A stretch of DNA of 64,000 nucleotides from Oscheius dolichura. Lineage: Eukaryota; Nematoda; Chromadorea; Rhabditida; Rhabditidae. The notes under the pieces were generated by a model. The model saw only the letters and a program-made list of their open reading frames with translations. It ran no database searches and was not told the origin of the DNA. The DNA is taken from contig OW051493.1 of the NCBI GenBank assembly GCA_932521035.1, positions 5,394,001 to 5,458,000 on the forward strand. The letters are read 5' to 3'. This document shows positions 1-10,718 of this stretch, piece by piece; the first letter of the stretch is position 1, and each line of letters starts with the position of its first letter. A program made the position numbers and the translations under genes.

Positions 1-850
1 TTCATCATCCGAGAAACAGGAGATATCCCCAGTTTGTACCCCCAGATCCCATATGTGCGGGATCGAACAGACCCTCCCTCAACTGCGGAAGGAAAAGGTC
101 GGACGATTCATCGGCCTTCTGGGAGACAAGGAATGGCCGAGGACGGCAGCGGGAGGACGGACGGGCTGGGAAAAGGAAAGGCACTCTTCTCCCTTGCCAT
201 GGGCACGTTTCGAATGCTTTGCCCAGAGAACTCCATGAGCCAATAGAACCGAAAGCACGTTTATTACCTTGATTCGGGCAATTGCTTCTCCCAATCGAAG
301 TGTTCAGATCCTTGCTGGTCCAGCGGAAGATGCTGTCGACGGCGGCCGTCTCCAGCATGGACTCGAATTCGCTGGAGTCCTCGGGCCCGGAACCCTTCTT
401 CGTCAGCAGTATGGACTCCTCGGGCAGTGATCTAGGTACAGTTTGACCAGGGGAAAGGAGCAGACGGGCATTTGCAGAACAGAGGAGACTGTCCCTCCTA
501 AACCGGCAGACAACAAGTATCCCCCACGTGGCCCGGACGGAGAGGGACTACAGGTATTCAGTTACCATCTGCCCAGTCAAGTAGAGAGTTACAGTGTGGA
601 CGAGAAGTCGGATAACCTGTTTCGGGAGTGGAGCCGGGTGGATCCGGCGTACGATGACCACCGCTCTGCCCGGCCTCTCCAACGTGGAGCAACCCAGGAT
701 GTGCCCTCCTACAATAAGTATTTCTTTGTCAATTACCAATACCGGGTTCCATTTCAGCCGAGTGCGTGTCTACCAGCGGCAACACTCCGTCGCTGCTCCG
801 CTCCAGACTCCGCTGATCTGCTACCCCGACCAAAACTACTTTCGCTAAAG
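1..850 (+). CDS. unresolved coding-like stretch, possibly the 3' end of a gene
   Basis: I could not name or fully assemble this stretch. Several GC-rich open segments look coding on the plus strand: residues such as VRDRTDPPSTAE near 53-110, MDSNSLESSGPEPFF near 357-400, and an open frame from 443 with KSDNLFREWSRVDPAYDDH near 610-660. A second frame ends at a stop near 847 with the residues PLICYPDQNYFR. These frames would have to be joined by introns whose borders I cannot fix. An A/T-rich run with AATATA-like sequence follows near 911 and could hold the poly(A) site. The Ser/Pro-rich, acidic composition resembles a cytoplasmic receptor tail, but that is only an impression. Confidence 0.25.
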
Positions 851-1155
851 AGATCTCAACTTGTACCATATGACCGCTTTAATATACCTGTCTCATTTTC
901 TCCCTCCTCGATATAAAATATATTTTAAGATTATAGTAAAGATCTGCTTGACAGCTATCCTTGTGACCATAGGGAGTTGTGAAACGGCCCAGTCTCTTAC
1001 CCAGTCCAAGCGCTCCTTCCCTCTACCAATTGTGCCGGCAGCTGTTGATCGACGGAGAGCATTAAACTGCTGGACTGCCGGCGTGGCGTGTCATTTCTTT
1101 TCACGTGAGATCAACCGGCCACTCGTCTGGTCTCATACTTTTTTTGCCAGCAGGT

Positions 1156-1162
1156 TATAAAG
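1156..1162 (+). promoter_or_regulatory. TATA-like element upstream of the beta-ureidopropionase gene
   Basis: TATAAAG lies 70 nt before the start codon at 1232. A pyrimidine-rich 3' splice site (ccccttgcag) directly abuts the ATG with no convincing partner donor, which suggests leader trans-splicing. The TATA match may therefore be coincidental. Confidence 0.35.
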
Positions 1163-1231
1163 TTGCTGTGTCCTGCCTGTGTGACCTTCCTCCCGATACT
1201 CTTATCTCGTCCGATCAGTTCCCCCTTGCAG

Positions 1232-2597
1232 ATGTCTTCCACCGGCCCCGTCGAGTTCGAAGGTGTCGAGGCGGCACTGAGCAAGAATCTGTCCGGTCTC
1301 GAATTGGAGAATGTCACCCGCATCCTCTACGGCCGTTCCCATCCGTAAGTCCCCTTTCTGGCTCCTCTATTCCTTTCAAGGTCCCTGCCCCTCGCCGAGG
1401 CTAGTGTCGCTGCCGAACAGGGCAATTTCCAACTGAAGTCCTTCACAGTCACAGCCAATCCCGAGCAGCTCCGTGCCCCTAGAAAAGTCCGAGTGGCTGC
1501 CATCCAAAATGCGATCGTGCTTCCGACGACGGCTCCGGTGGCCGAGCAGAGGGACGCCATCCACAGACGAGTGGGGGAGATGATCGAAGCAGCCGGTGCA
1601 GCAGGAGCTAATGTCGTCTGTCTCCAGGAGGCTTGGAGTGGGACCACTTTTCCAATAGAAACAACGGCGATCTTTCAGCTATGCCTTTTGCTTTCTGTAC
1701 AAGGGAACGTCTCCCCTGGACGGAGTTTGCTGAATCGGCGGAAACTGGTCCCAGCACAAAGTTCTTGTCTCAACTGGCTGTCAAGCACAACATGGTCATA
1801 ATTTCGCCTATTTTGGAGAGGGACGAGGCCAAGGACGACGTCATCTGGAACACGGCTGTGGTCATATCTCAAACTGGACGGGTGCTCGGGAAGAGCCGGA
1901 AGAACCACATCCCCAGGGTGGGGGACTTCAATGAGAGTACCTACTACATGGAGGGCAACCTCGGCCACCCCGTGTTCGAGACGGCCTTCGGGAGGATAGC
2001 CGTCAACATCTGCTACGGGAGACACCACCCCCAGAACTGGATGATGTATGCCCTCAATGGAGCCGAGATCATCTTCAACCCGTCGGCCACCGTCGGGGCA
2101 TTGAGGTTTGCTTGGGCTATTGTTCGGCTAGTATCGGAGATATTTCAGTGAGCCCCTCTGGGCCATCGAGGCTCGGAATGCGGCCATCGCCAACCACTGC
2201 TACACCGTAGCCATCAACCGTGTCGGCACGGAAACCTTCCCCAATGAATTCACCTCGGCCAACGGCCTACCGGGTATCTCTTCCTATCCTCTCCCATAAG
2301 CTGTCTCCGTTCTTCAGCACACAAAGACTTCGGTCATTTCTACGGAAGCAGCTACGTCGCGTGTCCCGATGGCAGCCGGACCCCTGCCTTGTCCCGTACC
2401 CGTGACGGCTTGCTCGTCGTCGAAGTCGATCTAAATCTCTGTCGCCAGACCAAAGATGCTTGGGGATTCAGGGTAAGTCCTCTCCCGAGACAAGGCCATC
2501 CTCCCTTTAGATGACGAACCGTCTCGAGCTGTACGGAAAGAGTTTTACGGCAGCTGCCGACCCAGATTACAAGCCGACTATTCGCCGAGAATTTTAA
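1232..2597 (+). CDS. upb-1: beta-ureidopropionase (N-carbamoyl-beta-alanine amidohydrolase)
   Basis: This enzyme carries out the last step of reductive pyrimidine breakdown. It hydrolyses N-carbamoyl-beta-alanine (or its methyl homologue) to the beta-amino acid, CO2 and ammonia in the cytosol. Six exons splice cleanly (1232-1344, 1381-1637, 1679-2105, 2149-2273, 2318-2472, 2511-2597) into 387 codons, the usual length for the family. The N-terminal helix (ILYGRSHP) precedes a complete nitrilase fold. The nitrilase triad can be placed from its conserved surroundings: Glu in FAESAE, Lys in [16 protein letters not shown] and Cys in [12 protein letters not shown]. Introns are 36-45 nt. AATAAA lies 11 nt after the stop. 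The next sequence downstream is a broken transporter on the other strand. The call is very secure. Confidence 0.95.
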
Positions 2598-2607
2598 CAC
2601 CAGCTGG

Positions 2608-2613
2608 AATAAA
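2608..2613 (+). terminator. poly(A) signal of the beta-ureidopropionase gene
   Basis: AATAAA begins 11 nt after the TAA stop at 2595-2597. Confidence 0.6.
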
Positions 2614-2691
2614 AAATTCATTCGCTGATTTGTTTTGACCCATAAGACTGGCTGGAAGAATGTGTAAACGGATACAGGTCTCTCTCTCCGT

Positions 2692-3236
2692 CTATCGGGT
2701 GGAGCTGTCGAAGATCGCCGATCGGTCCGATACGTACTCTTTCAAGGGGGTGGAGTTCTCGCCGGCCATCAGCAGTAAGACGTCCTGGAGGGTGGACTGA
2801 GTCCGGCAGAAGTCGGCTACTCCAATGCGCTCGCTCAGCTCGATGTAGGAGGCGCAAGACCGTCGGCCAGCGATCCATCGGCCTCTTCGGCATTTGCCAT
2901 TTCAGATGGAGCGAGAAGCTGTCGCTCTTGAGCACTAAGCGGGGGAACTACCGGACCACGTGTTCCGTGACTTCCGCCCTCTTGTCAGAAGACGGCAGCA
3001 CCATCGTCAGCGTGTAGAAGTTACCATACCTGAAGTGGCCCATATCCCCCCTGTTCCCACTCCCTCCTTACTTGGACTTTAGGCTCTCTGGCTCGCGACT
3101 TGCGTCGCAAGGCCACCCTGCTTTAAGATGCCTATTCTACTACACAGAGTCTCGCACTCGTCCATGCTGTGGGATGTCATTAGAATGGAAAAGTAACTCC
3201 TCCCCGTGAGATCACCTCCCAAATGTCACGACGGGC
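2692..3236 (-). pseudogene. truncated, broken C-terminal end of an ABCA-type transporter
   Basis: Read on the minus strand, this encodes the end of the second ATP-binding cassette of an ABCA lipid transporter. It begins in the stretch after Walker B (ARRDIWE), runs through the H-loop TSHSMDECETLCSRIGIL, and continues to the regulatory tail with YGNFYTLTMVLPS and FCRTQSTLQDVLLLMAGE, the family's usual TTLEQVF region. A normal 42-nt intron (gtaagg...ttcag) is still present and keeps frame. The copy is dead: there is a frame change near 3205, in-frame stops at 3079-3081 and 2948-2950, and another frame change near 2846. Nothing upstream of about 3236 resembles Walker A, the signature motif or membrane segments, so it is cut at its 5' end. 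It retains an intron, so it is not a processed copy. Confidence 0.75.
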
Positions 3237-3639
3237 TTAAATTTCCTCAGCGCGGCGCGCCACCCCTGTGAGAAGCTAAGTTGTGTAGGGTCGAAATTTC
3301 GTACAATATACTGTGAGGGACAACAAACAGACCGAAAGGCAAATCTTAAGCCAAATCAACAAAGTTTTCCTTAGAAATGAGGGCTTCTAGTCGAGTTTTC
3401 CGAGCCGCTCAAATCCCGGGTGTTTTTATTTTGAAATAACGGTTCTCGCTCTAGTTTGCACAAGACGCACTTCTTATTTTTTTGTCGTAGTAGTCGTGTG
3501 AAGCGGTCTATGCCGTCTTTTGCGGTTTGTCTAAAGTTGTATAATAATACGCTGCGTTATTCTTTTTTCAATAGTGTATTTGCTTGTTGCCTTGTGATAA
3601 GCATTAAATTATGTATTGTTTTAGCACTGTTCACAACAT
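3237..3639. other. gap between the ABCA remnant and an AT-rich gene
   Basis: About 400 nt without a recognised gene. Composition changes from GC-rich to AT-rich across it. A short plus-strand open frame from 3456 (starting MHKTHFLFF) has no recognisable features and may be 5' untranslated sequence of the next gene. Confidence 0.5.
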
Positions 3640-5919
3640 ATGTTGAACGAAAGCTCTCAACCTGAATTGGAACCTGATGTATCTCCATCTGTATATCCAA
3701 GACGAAGGGGTGTTATAATCTTTTGTAACACACACCCCAATATAGGTCACATATAAAACATGATATCATACGTATTGTCGTTTTCAGCACTTATAAGGAG
3801 TGATGATGGCAAAATTTATGCTTCAACAGACCATAATACACTCCAGGAAATAGCAGAAAATGCTAATATGTCTTCAGTGAGCACCACGTTAAGTTCTCAT
3901 TACAGTCTATTAAGGTTCCGCAAGTTACATTTATTCCTGTTATCGGGATGGGTAACCATAGTGCCTGCAGTGTCGAAGTAATAAGGTCCACTACTGATAC
4001 TCCAGCTCTATATTCTAGTACGCCCAACTGTCCTGGTATAGTGAGAAAGATAACAGCCTTGATTAATTATTATAGTAGAGAATCATGTCTCTCCGTCTGG
4101 GCACAATGCGGCAAACACGCTGGACGAATTAATTCAAGATCGGATATACCAGAGATACGAGAACCATCCAGAAAACGAGAAGATTGAAAAATGGCAGAAC
4201 CATGCAGTAAGCGAGCTATTATTTGTTCTTTAACAACTTATTGTTGTTCCAGATTAATCAACAAAATCAGTCTTTCTTCGACAGTGCAGCTCCTATGGTT
4301 TTGTTTTATCTTATTTTATAATATGTTGCTTTAAGGTTCCACAATATGGAACAGTTGCTGTGAATAAACAGACGACTCATCATATTATTCAAAGTAATAA
4401 CGATTATTTGCATCCGGCAAGTATGGGATTTGATGCCAATTATGCGGCGAACCAAGGAAATCCGGAGAATTCCGTTTTCTCAACAAATCAACATCCAGAG
4501 CAAAACAAGTTTGCTACTTTCGCACAGGGCCACGGTGTACAGGCAACTTTACATAGTGCACCGTCGCCTGTTGATAACAATGCACTACTGCCAAGAGGTA
4601 ATGAAAATATAGTTTTATCGTTTTAACATTTGTAGTACCAGATCCACTAAACTTTCAAACGATGTCTGATGAGGATCTTCATCTTATTTTAAATAAATGG
4701 TATCAGATTCCGGAAATGTTGAATAAGGATACTTATCCGTTTCCATGCGAAGGATTTATAGTTTTAAGCAATAATGGATCCGACGCAAGTTTCATGTGCT
4801 GTTAATAATTTTATTTTTTTAGTTAATGGTTTTTACGCGAAGATTAGGGTGTATCACGAGGAGAGAAGATCCTGAAAGAAAGGGTCGACCATACGCCTAT
4901 TTCTTGGTCTGTGGTCCCAACAATTATAAAGCGGTATGCTTTCTTTATGAAGATATAGTCATATATTTAGTGGGAATATGACGACAGACAACCACCTTCT
5001 TTTAAGTCTACAAAATATGTGAACGCTCAAAATATTGAAACAAAAGGCTATGCGCTGATGGCACCAGGAAATCGTAATGATCCTGAAAGCATGTGGTATG
5101 CCTGGTAAGTTGTGATTATTTTGAACAGTATGTTCGAGTGTACTCGTTCGTTTTTAGGAATGATCAAACTGGATTTATGCGCTGTTTGTCGAATTGTGCC
5201 CGAGTTCTGAAGAAAAAATATTCGACGTGGGCTCCGACGTGTCAAGTTTCACAACTCTATTTCTTTTGATTTTTTTTGCAGATGGTAATGTTTGATGCCA
5301 CATCCACAGATAATGGCAGACATTGGACCATTAAAACGATCAGCTACATTGATTTCGCTACAGCTAGTCAAGTTAGAGGCCACCAAACTTTCATTTGCTG
5401 TCGAATTTTAGCAATGTCTTTTCCCATCGCAAGCTTATTATATCGAGAAACTATATGTAATGCCATTGGAGCATCAGAAAGATACCAAAGAAGAAGTCAT
5501 TTTCTACAGCGAAATGCTAAAGAGCAAGGTATATGCGAAGCTGGCCCATGTTAAAGAACCTCCTAAGAGTATTACTCCAAACGTCTCCTACTATTCGGTA
5601 TTTGCTGAAATAATCCGTCTAGTGCTTTTACAGGGTATAATTTTTGCTACGTGGGGCCACGATGGTCTCGGAAGAAAGTATCATGCTCTAATGGCGGCTC
5701 CTGAAAATTATTGGACGCCACCGCGTTCGAACTTTGTAGAGATCTCACGCATTTTATTGACCGCTCATTGGGACCGACCGCTCGACATGAAGGAGTCGGT
5801 TCAGAAAGTAGCTAGTACAACACAACTGGTTAGTTTATTAATATAAATTTGCACTAGACGTATTTTAGAATACAGTAAATGTTAGTCAAACATCAAGTAG
5901 TAAAGAGGAGGAGTGGTAA
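3640..5919 (+). CDS. unrecognised Gln/Asn-rich protein with a conserved-looking C-terminal half
   Basis: I do not recognise this protein. About ten exons can be chained. The start at 3640 gives MLNESSQPELEPD. The N-terminal half is rich in Asn, Gln, His and Ser (NQQNQSFFDSAAP, HHIIQSNNDYLHP), typical of nuclear regulatory proteins. The C-terminal half is ordered and aromatic (GRPYAYFLVCGPNNYKAWEY, GRHWTIKTISYIDFA, ATWGHDGLGRKYHALMAAP) and could be a DNA-binding or enzyme fold. The splice at about 4790-4860 is ambiguous: the phase-consistent acceptor gives MVFTRRLGCITRRE, while another acceptor gives a plausible INGFYAKIRVYHEERRS that runs into a stop. The exon before 5281 also has an uncertain donor. 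The last exon ends KEEEW. A poly(A) signal follows near 5978. Confidence is high that it is a gene, low for its function. Confidence 0.6.
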
Positions 5920-6426
5920 ACTTTTTAGTAGTGAATGACATTTAATGATTTTAAACAGTTGTGTTTGACACTTGTAATAAAATAATTGTGAATAGTATAT
6001 AGGTTCACTATGGATGTTCCATAAATACATGTATAATCTAATTTAATGTTTTTCCAGAGTGTCTATCATCAACTATAAGCTAACGCGCTGAAGTACGTAC
6101 TTTCCATTAATTTCATGTGGTTGCTATGGTTTCACTGCAATAAGGAAACCCCAAACATGGGCATTGAAGTAGCTATCAGTTTTGCGCATCCTTTTTTTCT
6201 GTATTTTTGCTGCACAATACATTGGGTTTCCCCGTTGACAGTAATTCACAGAAGTAGCGTGATGTTTACGCGAAGCCGCCAAAATTTATTTTTTGAAATT
6301 TAAATTTTTCATAACACATATAACAAGTCCTCATTCTTATTCTATTTGCTATACTATGATCTACAAGTGTCCTCTTTTTATGCGATATCATTATATGCCA
6401 CATTTTCTAATTGCTTTTTTTCAGCA
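5920..6426. other. AT-rich spacer between two plus-strand genes
   Basis: About 500 nt holding an AATAAA-type signal near 5978 for the upstream gene. It ends in a strong pyrimidine tract and AG (ttgctttttttcag) two bases before the next ATG. No gene was seen in it. Confidence 0.5.
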
Positions 6427-9400
6427 ATGGACAACAGCGACCTCACTGCCGATCTCAGCGATACTGAAGTCAATTCAACACAGGAGTCCGAAAACATGGA
6501 TGAACTTTCCCATATCAAGTAACGCTTGTTAACGTTAAAACACTTACATTTTTAGCCCATCCTTGGCTAACGAAGAAAATCGTCGTTTATCAGCGTCACA
6601 GCCGATACTCACAAGCCAATCTAGTGTTCACAGTAAGTCGATAGTTTAAATAATATTTTTAATAGAAAAAAACACCAACAAAAAGCCGAATGAACGATTT
6701 CCATTTCTCAAAGTCCAAGAAGATAATGAGCGGCTGCAATCAAGAGTAATTGAACTTGACGTTAGTCTTGTCGTAGTTATGAAAAAGTTTAATACATTTA
6801 GTCAGCCTTACGAGACGCTAAAACCAGACAAAGGTTTGCAGAAGAACAGCTGGCCAAGCCCGTACAAGAAGTTATCGAAGATGTATGTTCAGTTATTGTT
6901 TATATACATACATATTTTAGTATTGTAATTTACAACGTATTATACGTGACGGGCAAGACAAAGTTAAGGATTATGACAATTTAACCACGAAATACGAGAA
7001 ACTCCAGCAAGAGAATGTGAAGCTTCAGAGATACATAAATGAAAACGTAAAATCTTATGAACTTCGCCTAAGCGAGGTTAGTTGTAATTTTTATCGTGCT
7101 AACTTTTTAATTTAGAAAGATAATGAAATTGAGCGGCTGCGTCATGATATCTTCGCTGGTGAGGAGTTTACTCTTCGATCAGATGCCGATGCTGATCCGT
7201 AAGAACATTTTCGCTACCTATCCATTATTTCAGGATAAATAAAACTATAGCCATCGAGCTGAATCAGCAGAAAATTCTCAACAGTGATTATCTGAAGAAG
7301 ATTGATAAGCTTGAGAATGAGTTGACTCTGTTCAAAGAGCGGTTGGTTGCTTCGGAGAATGTACAAAACGCAAATGCAACAGTAGAAAACGAGGAAACCA
7401 TTTCAAGAGTATTGCTAGTTCTTTCTCGGTAAAACTTTGTTTAGACCTTGAGCCTGAGTGAGAAAGAGCGGGAACTTACACACCGCTTAGACGAACTTTT
7501 GTCTCAACACACCGATTTGAAGTCCCGTTATGTTTCTTGTAATGAATGCCTCATTGTAAGTATGCATTTTATTTTAGCAATATATTTTCAGCAATATATG
7601 AATAAAGTAAATAGCTTGGAAAGGAAACTTATGAATGCTGGCTTATCTTCTAGTCAGTTCAACTTATCAAGCTCGTTCGATGTTCTTGATAAGTCTCGTG
7701 TCATCAGCTTGGTTAGTCCTATGTATATAATCATACCATTGGTTGGTACAGCTTGAAAAAATGAAGATGGAACTCCTTAACGAGAGGGACAAGAACAAAT
7801 TTCTGCGTAGAGAAGTAAATCACCTCATGGGCAGAGATGCCTCGCGTTTGTCTGAAGAGAGCGTTGAAGACGCGGCAGAAGCTATACATGCTGTTGAACT
7901 AGACGACGCTGTTGATCAAGAGAAAGAAGTAATCCTGAAGGAGGCACAACTAGTTTTGGCAGACCTCAAAAAAAGAGGTTGGATTGATTACACACAAAAC
8001 GAGTCGCTAGGTTAGTTTTTTTTTAACTAAAAAAGCGCTATTCCTTTCTTTGCAGACATCTGCGAATCCTTTGCTAATGTTCCTGCTATTGATCTAGGAG
8101 CCAAGGATTCTGAATTGGTGGCGAAATGTGGCTCCACTGCAGGATTCATTCCAGAGACTATGGAACATGTGTCTTTGTTGAATACCTCAATGGGACAATT
8201 TTTGCAAACATCAATGAATGCTGCAGCTGATATTACCTCTCTCAAGGAAAATCTCGGCGACTTTCGTAAGGTGTTGGTGACCATGTTTGAAAGACTGAAG
8301 AGTTCTGCCGCTCTTTTTGACGAAATACGTCTTTTAGTAAGTTTTATTTAACCTACTACTGCATTACCTATGTACTTTCTCCAACTTACTTTAGTTTGCA
8401 AACGGCGAGCACAATCCTCTTGCGGACAAGATTAGTGCAATGCAAATTATGTGGAACACAGCTAAAGAAGAAGCAGAACAAATCACGAAAGCTGTTGATA
8501 CCGCCGAAAGAAGTATTGTTGGGCTACAAGCTCACATTTCGGTACTGGAGCAATCTATTCTGCAAACTTCTTTCGTCTTGGACCATACTAGAAGAATGAC
8601 TCTGTCCAATGTTTCTATGCTTTCCCATATTGGACAAGGTTTTTTAAAAGTATTTTCACAATTCGCTTATTAGGAGAACCATCCGTACTAACCGCTGAAA
8701 ATCTCAAGGCGGAAGTTAATGAGCTAGCTGTGGAACTGAAAGAAGTAGCTAACGCTCGGGATGCAGCTAATAGCCGAGCAGAGCTTCTGGAAAAGCATTT
8801 GAATGCTTACAGTGATAACATGAAAGAAGTGCAAATGAAATGTGACCAACTGATGGAGGAGAAGGAACGGCTCAAGGCCGAGTCAACACATTTGACTGAT
8901 TCCTTGGCTGTATATAATCTTTACATAACCGTTAAACAAATTTGTGTTTAGATGGCAATGTCAGATCTAGAACATCAAAAATCTCTTTTATGTAAAACAA
9001 GCCAGAGACTTCATGAAGCGCAAGAAAATAATGTAAACCTCAATTGCGAAATCGCAACACTTAAATCTTCTATCGACTCTCTTGAAGCAACGGTAAGCCC
9101 TAATTTCTGATTCGTAGAATAGTTACTGTAGCGCGAGGAGCTGTGTATCCGAGTTGCTAATCTCAGCCAGGATCTTCATACATACAGTGCGGTCATTGCT
9201 CAAAAAGAAGAAGACAAGTCATATATGGCTGCAAAAACTGTTGAGCTTAATGTACGTTGTTTATGTGCTCATAAATAAGATAATAATTTTGCAGAATACA
9301 ATCGAGCAACTTCAGAAAGCCTTGACAAGCGCACGTGTAACCATTAATGACAAAGAAAATGAGTTGGATCGGTTGCAAGAAGAATCTCAAGCTATGGTTA

Positions 9401-10595
9401 ATCAACTTTCAGAACAGTTGGAAGCTGCTAGAAACAATGTAATTTTTCTATCAGTTTCATTTCAGTCTGAGTTTAGGCCGCCGAGCTTCAGACGCAGATT
9501 AGCCAAATTGCTTTTAAGCAAGAAAACGGCTTAAGAACCAATAGTACATGGTCGCCTACCCGAACTGGATCGTCGCCTAATTCTAGTCTGCTCTACAAGA
9601 GTACTATGGTGAATTTTAGTTTAGTTGCTTAGAAATAGTTGTTTAGCCTCAGAAATACGTTCAAACGGATTTATCCGCGGAAGAGATTGCTGCTGTTGAA
9701 GCTGAAGTTTCAAATGTTGAGCTGGAATTCAAAAAGCTTATGAATGTATACAATCGTTTGGAAACAGCCCTTCACCCTTTCTTGTTTAACTCGGCAGCAG
9801 ATTTTCGGGAATCTAGGTATTTTAGACATGTATTTCATCGTATTTTAAGGGATGTAAATGCTGCTCAACATAACTACGACAAATTTTTGCGAGGTCTCCG
9901 TGAAAAAGCAATTTGGGAAACCAAAACAAATGAGCAGATTGAAAAATTAGAGCAGGAGCTTCATAACAGGTTAGTAATGAGTCAGACCTGATGTCATGCT
10001 TGAATTAAGAACCGGCGCTTCTAATACAAAAACGAAAACTGCGACATTCAAGAAGACTCCAATTGATGCCGAGTATAAAGATAAGCTTCGAAAAGATATT
10101 TATGCTGCACTATCAATGATTATGGATTTGACTTACAATCTGAAAGTGGCTGAAGGCGCCTACAAAAAGGGATACCAGGTAGTGTGTACGGTAGTTGTAG
10201 CAAACTAAATTTTGCAGTTTGATCTGGCTGTTCTTGTTGATGATGCAAGGCAGATTCGGACTCTCTTGGACGATCTGAGAAGATATAGCCAATTTGACAA
10301 AGAAAATATGCCACAGGATATGACCGAGTGCCACTCGCTGGTTAGTGTTCCTTCCTTTAGATGATATTGCCTTTTAGATTAATCGATTAAGCCAGGAAGT
10401 GAAGCAAAAGTATTACGAGTTGCAGCAAGCCTATGAACAATTAAGAAATAAAGTAACTCACAATGTAAGTTCGTTCAGCGTATTTTTGTAATTCATGTAA
10501 TTTAGCCAAACGATCCTAAGATTGTTGGAAAAATCGACAAGGAACTTGGTAGAATTCACGAAGTTTTGAAGAATGTTCAAGTCAACCCTAAGTGA
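6427..10595 (+). CDS. long coiled-coil protein, possibly a cytoskeletal or centrosomal scaffold
   Basis: More than fifteen exons, joined by 30-60-nt introns, give a protein of about 1,000 residues that is mostly charged heptad sequence. Examples are ENERLQSRVIELD-type repeats near the N-terminus, KEKERELTHRLDELLSQH-like sequence in the middle and DKENELDRLQEESQAMVNQL further on. The first 60 residues are Ser/Thr/Asn-rich and acidic (MDNSDLTADLSDTEVNSTQ). Interruptions include a Ser/Pro linker (NSTWSPTRTGSSPNSS) near two thirds of the length, a plausible phosphorylation region. The protein ends VLKNVQVNPK. There are no motor, calponin or membrane segments. Coiled-coil composition does not identify a family, so a centrosome, nuclear-envelope or Golgi scaffold is inference only. 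The start is supported by a splice acceptor two bases upstream. The next gene begins 124 nt after the stop. Confidence 0.7.
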
Positions 10596-10718
10596 AAAAT
10601 TATGTAAATAAATGTTTTACTTGATCTTATTGTACTGATCCATAGGTATAAATCCTCCTTTACCTTGAACTACTGGGGCAAACACCCTTGTATTTTAGCG
10701 GCCTATCTTTATTCAGAA

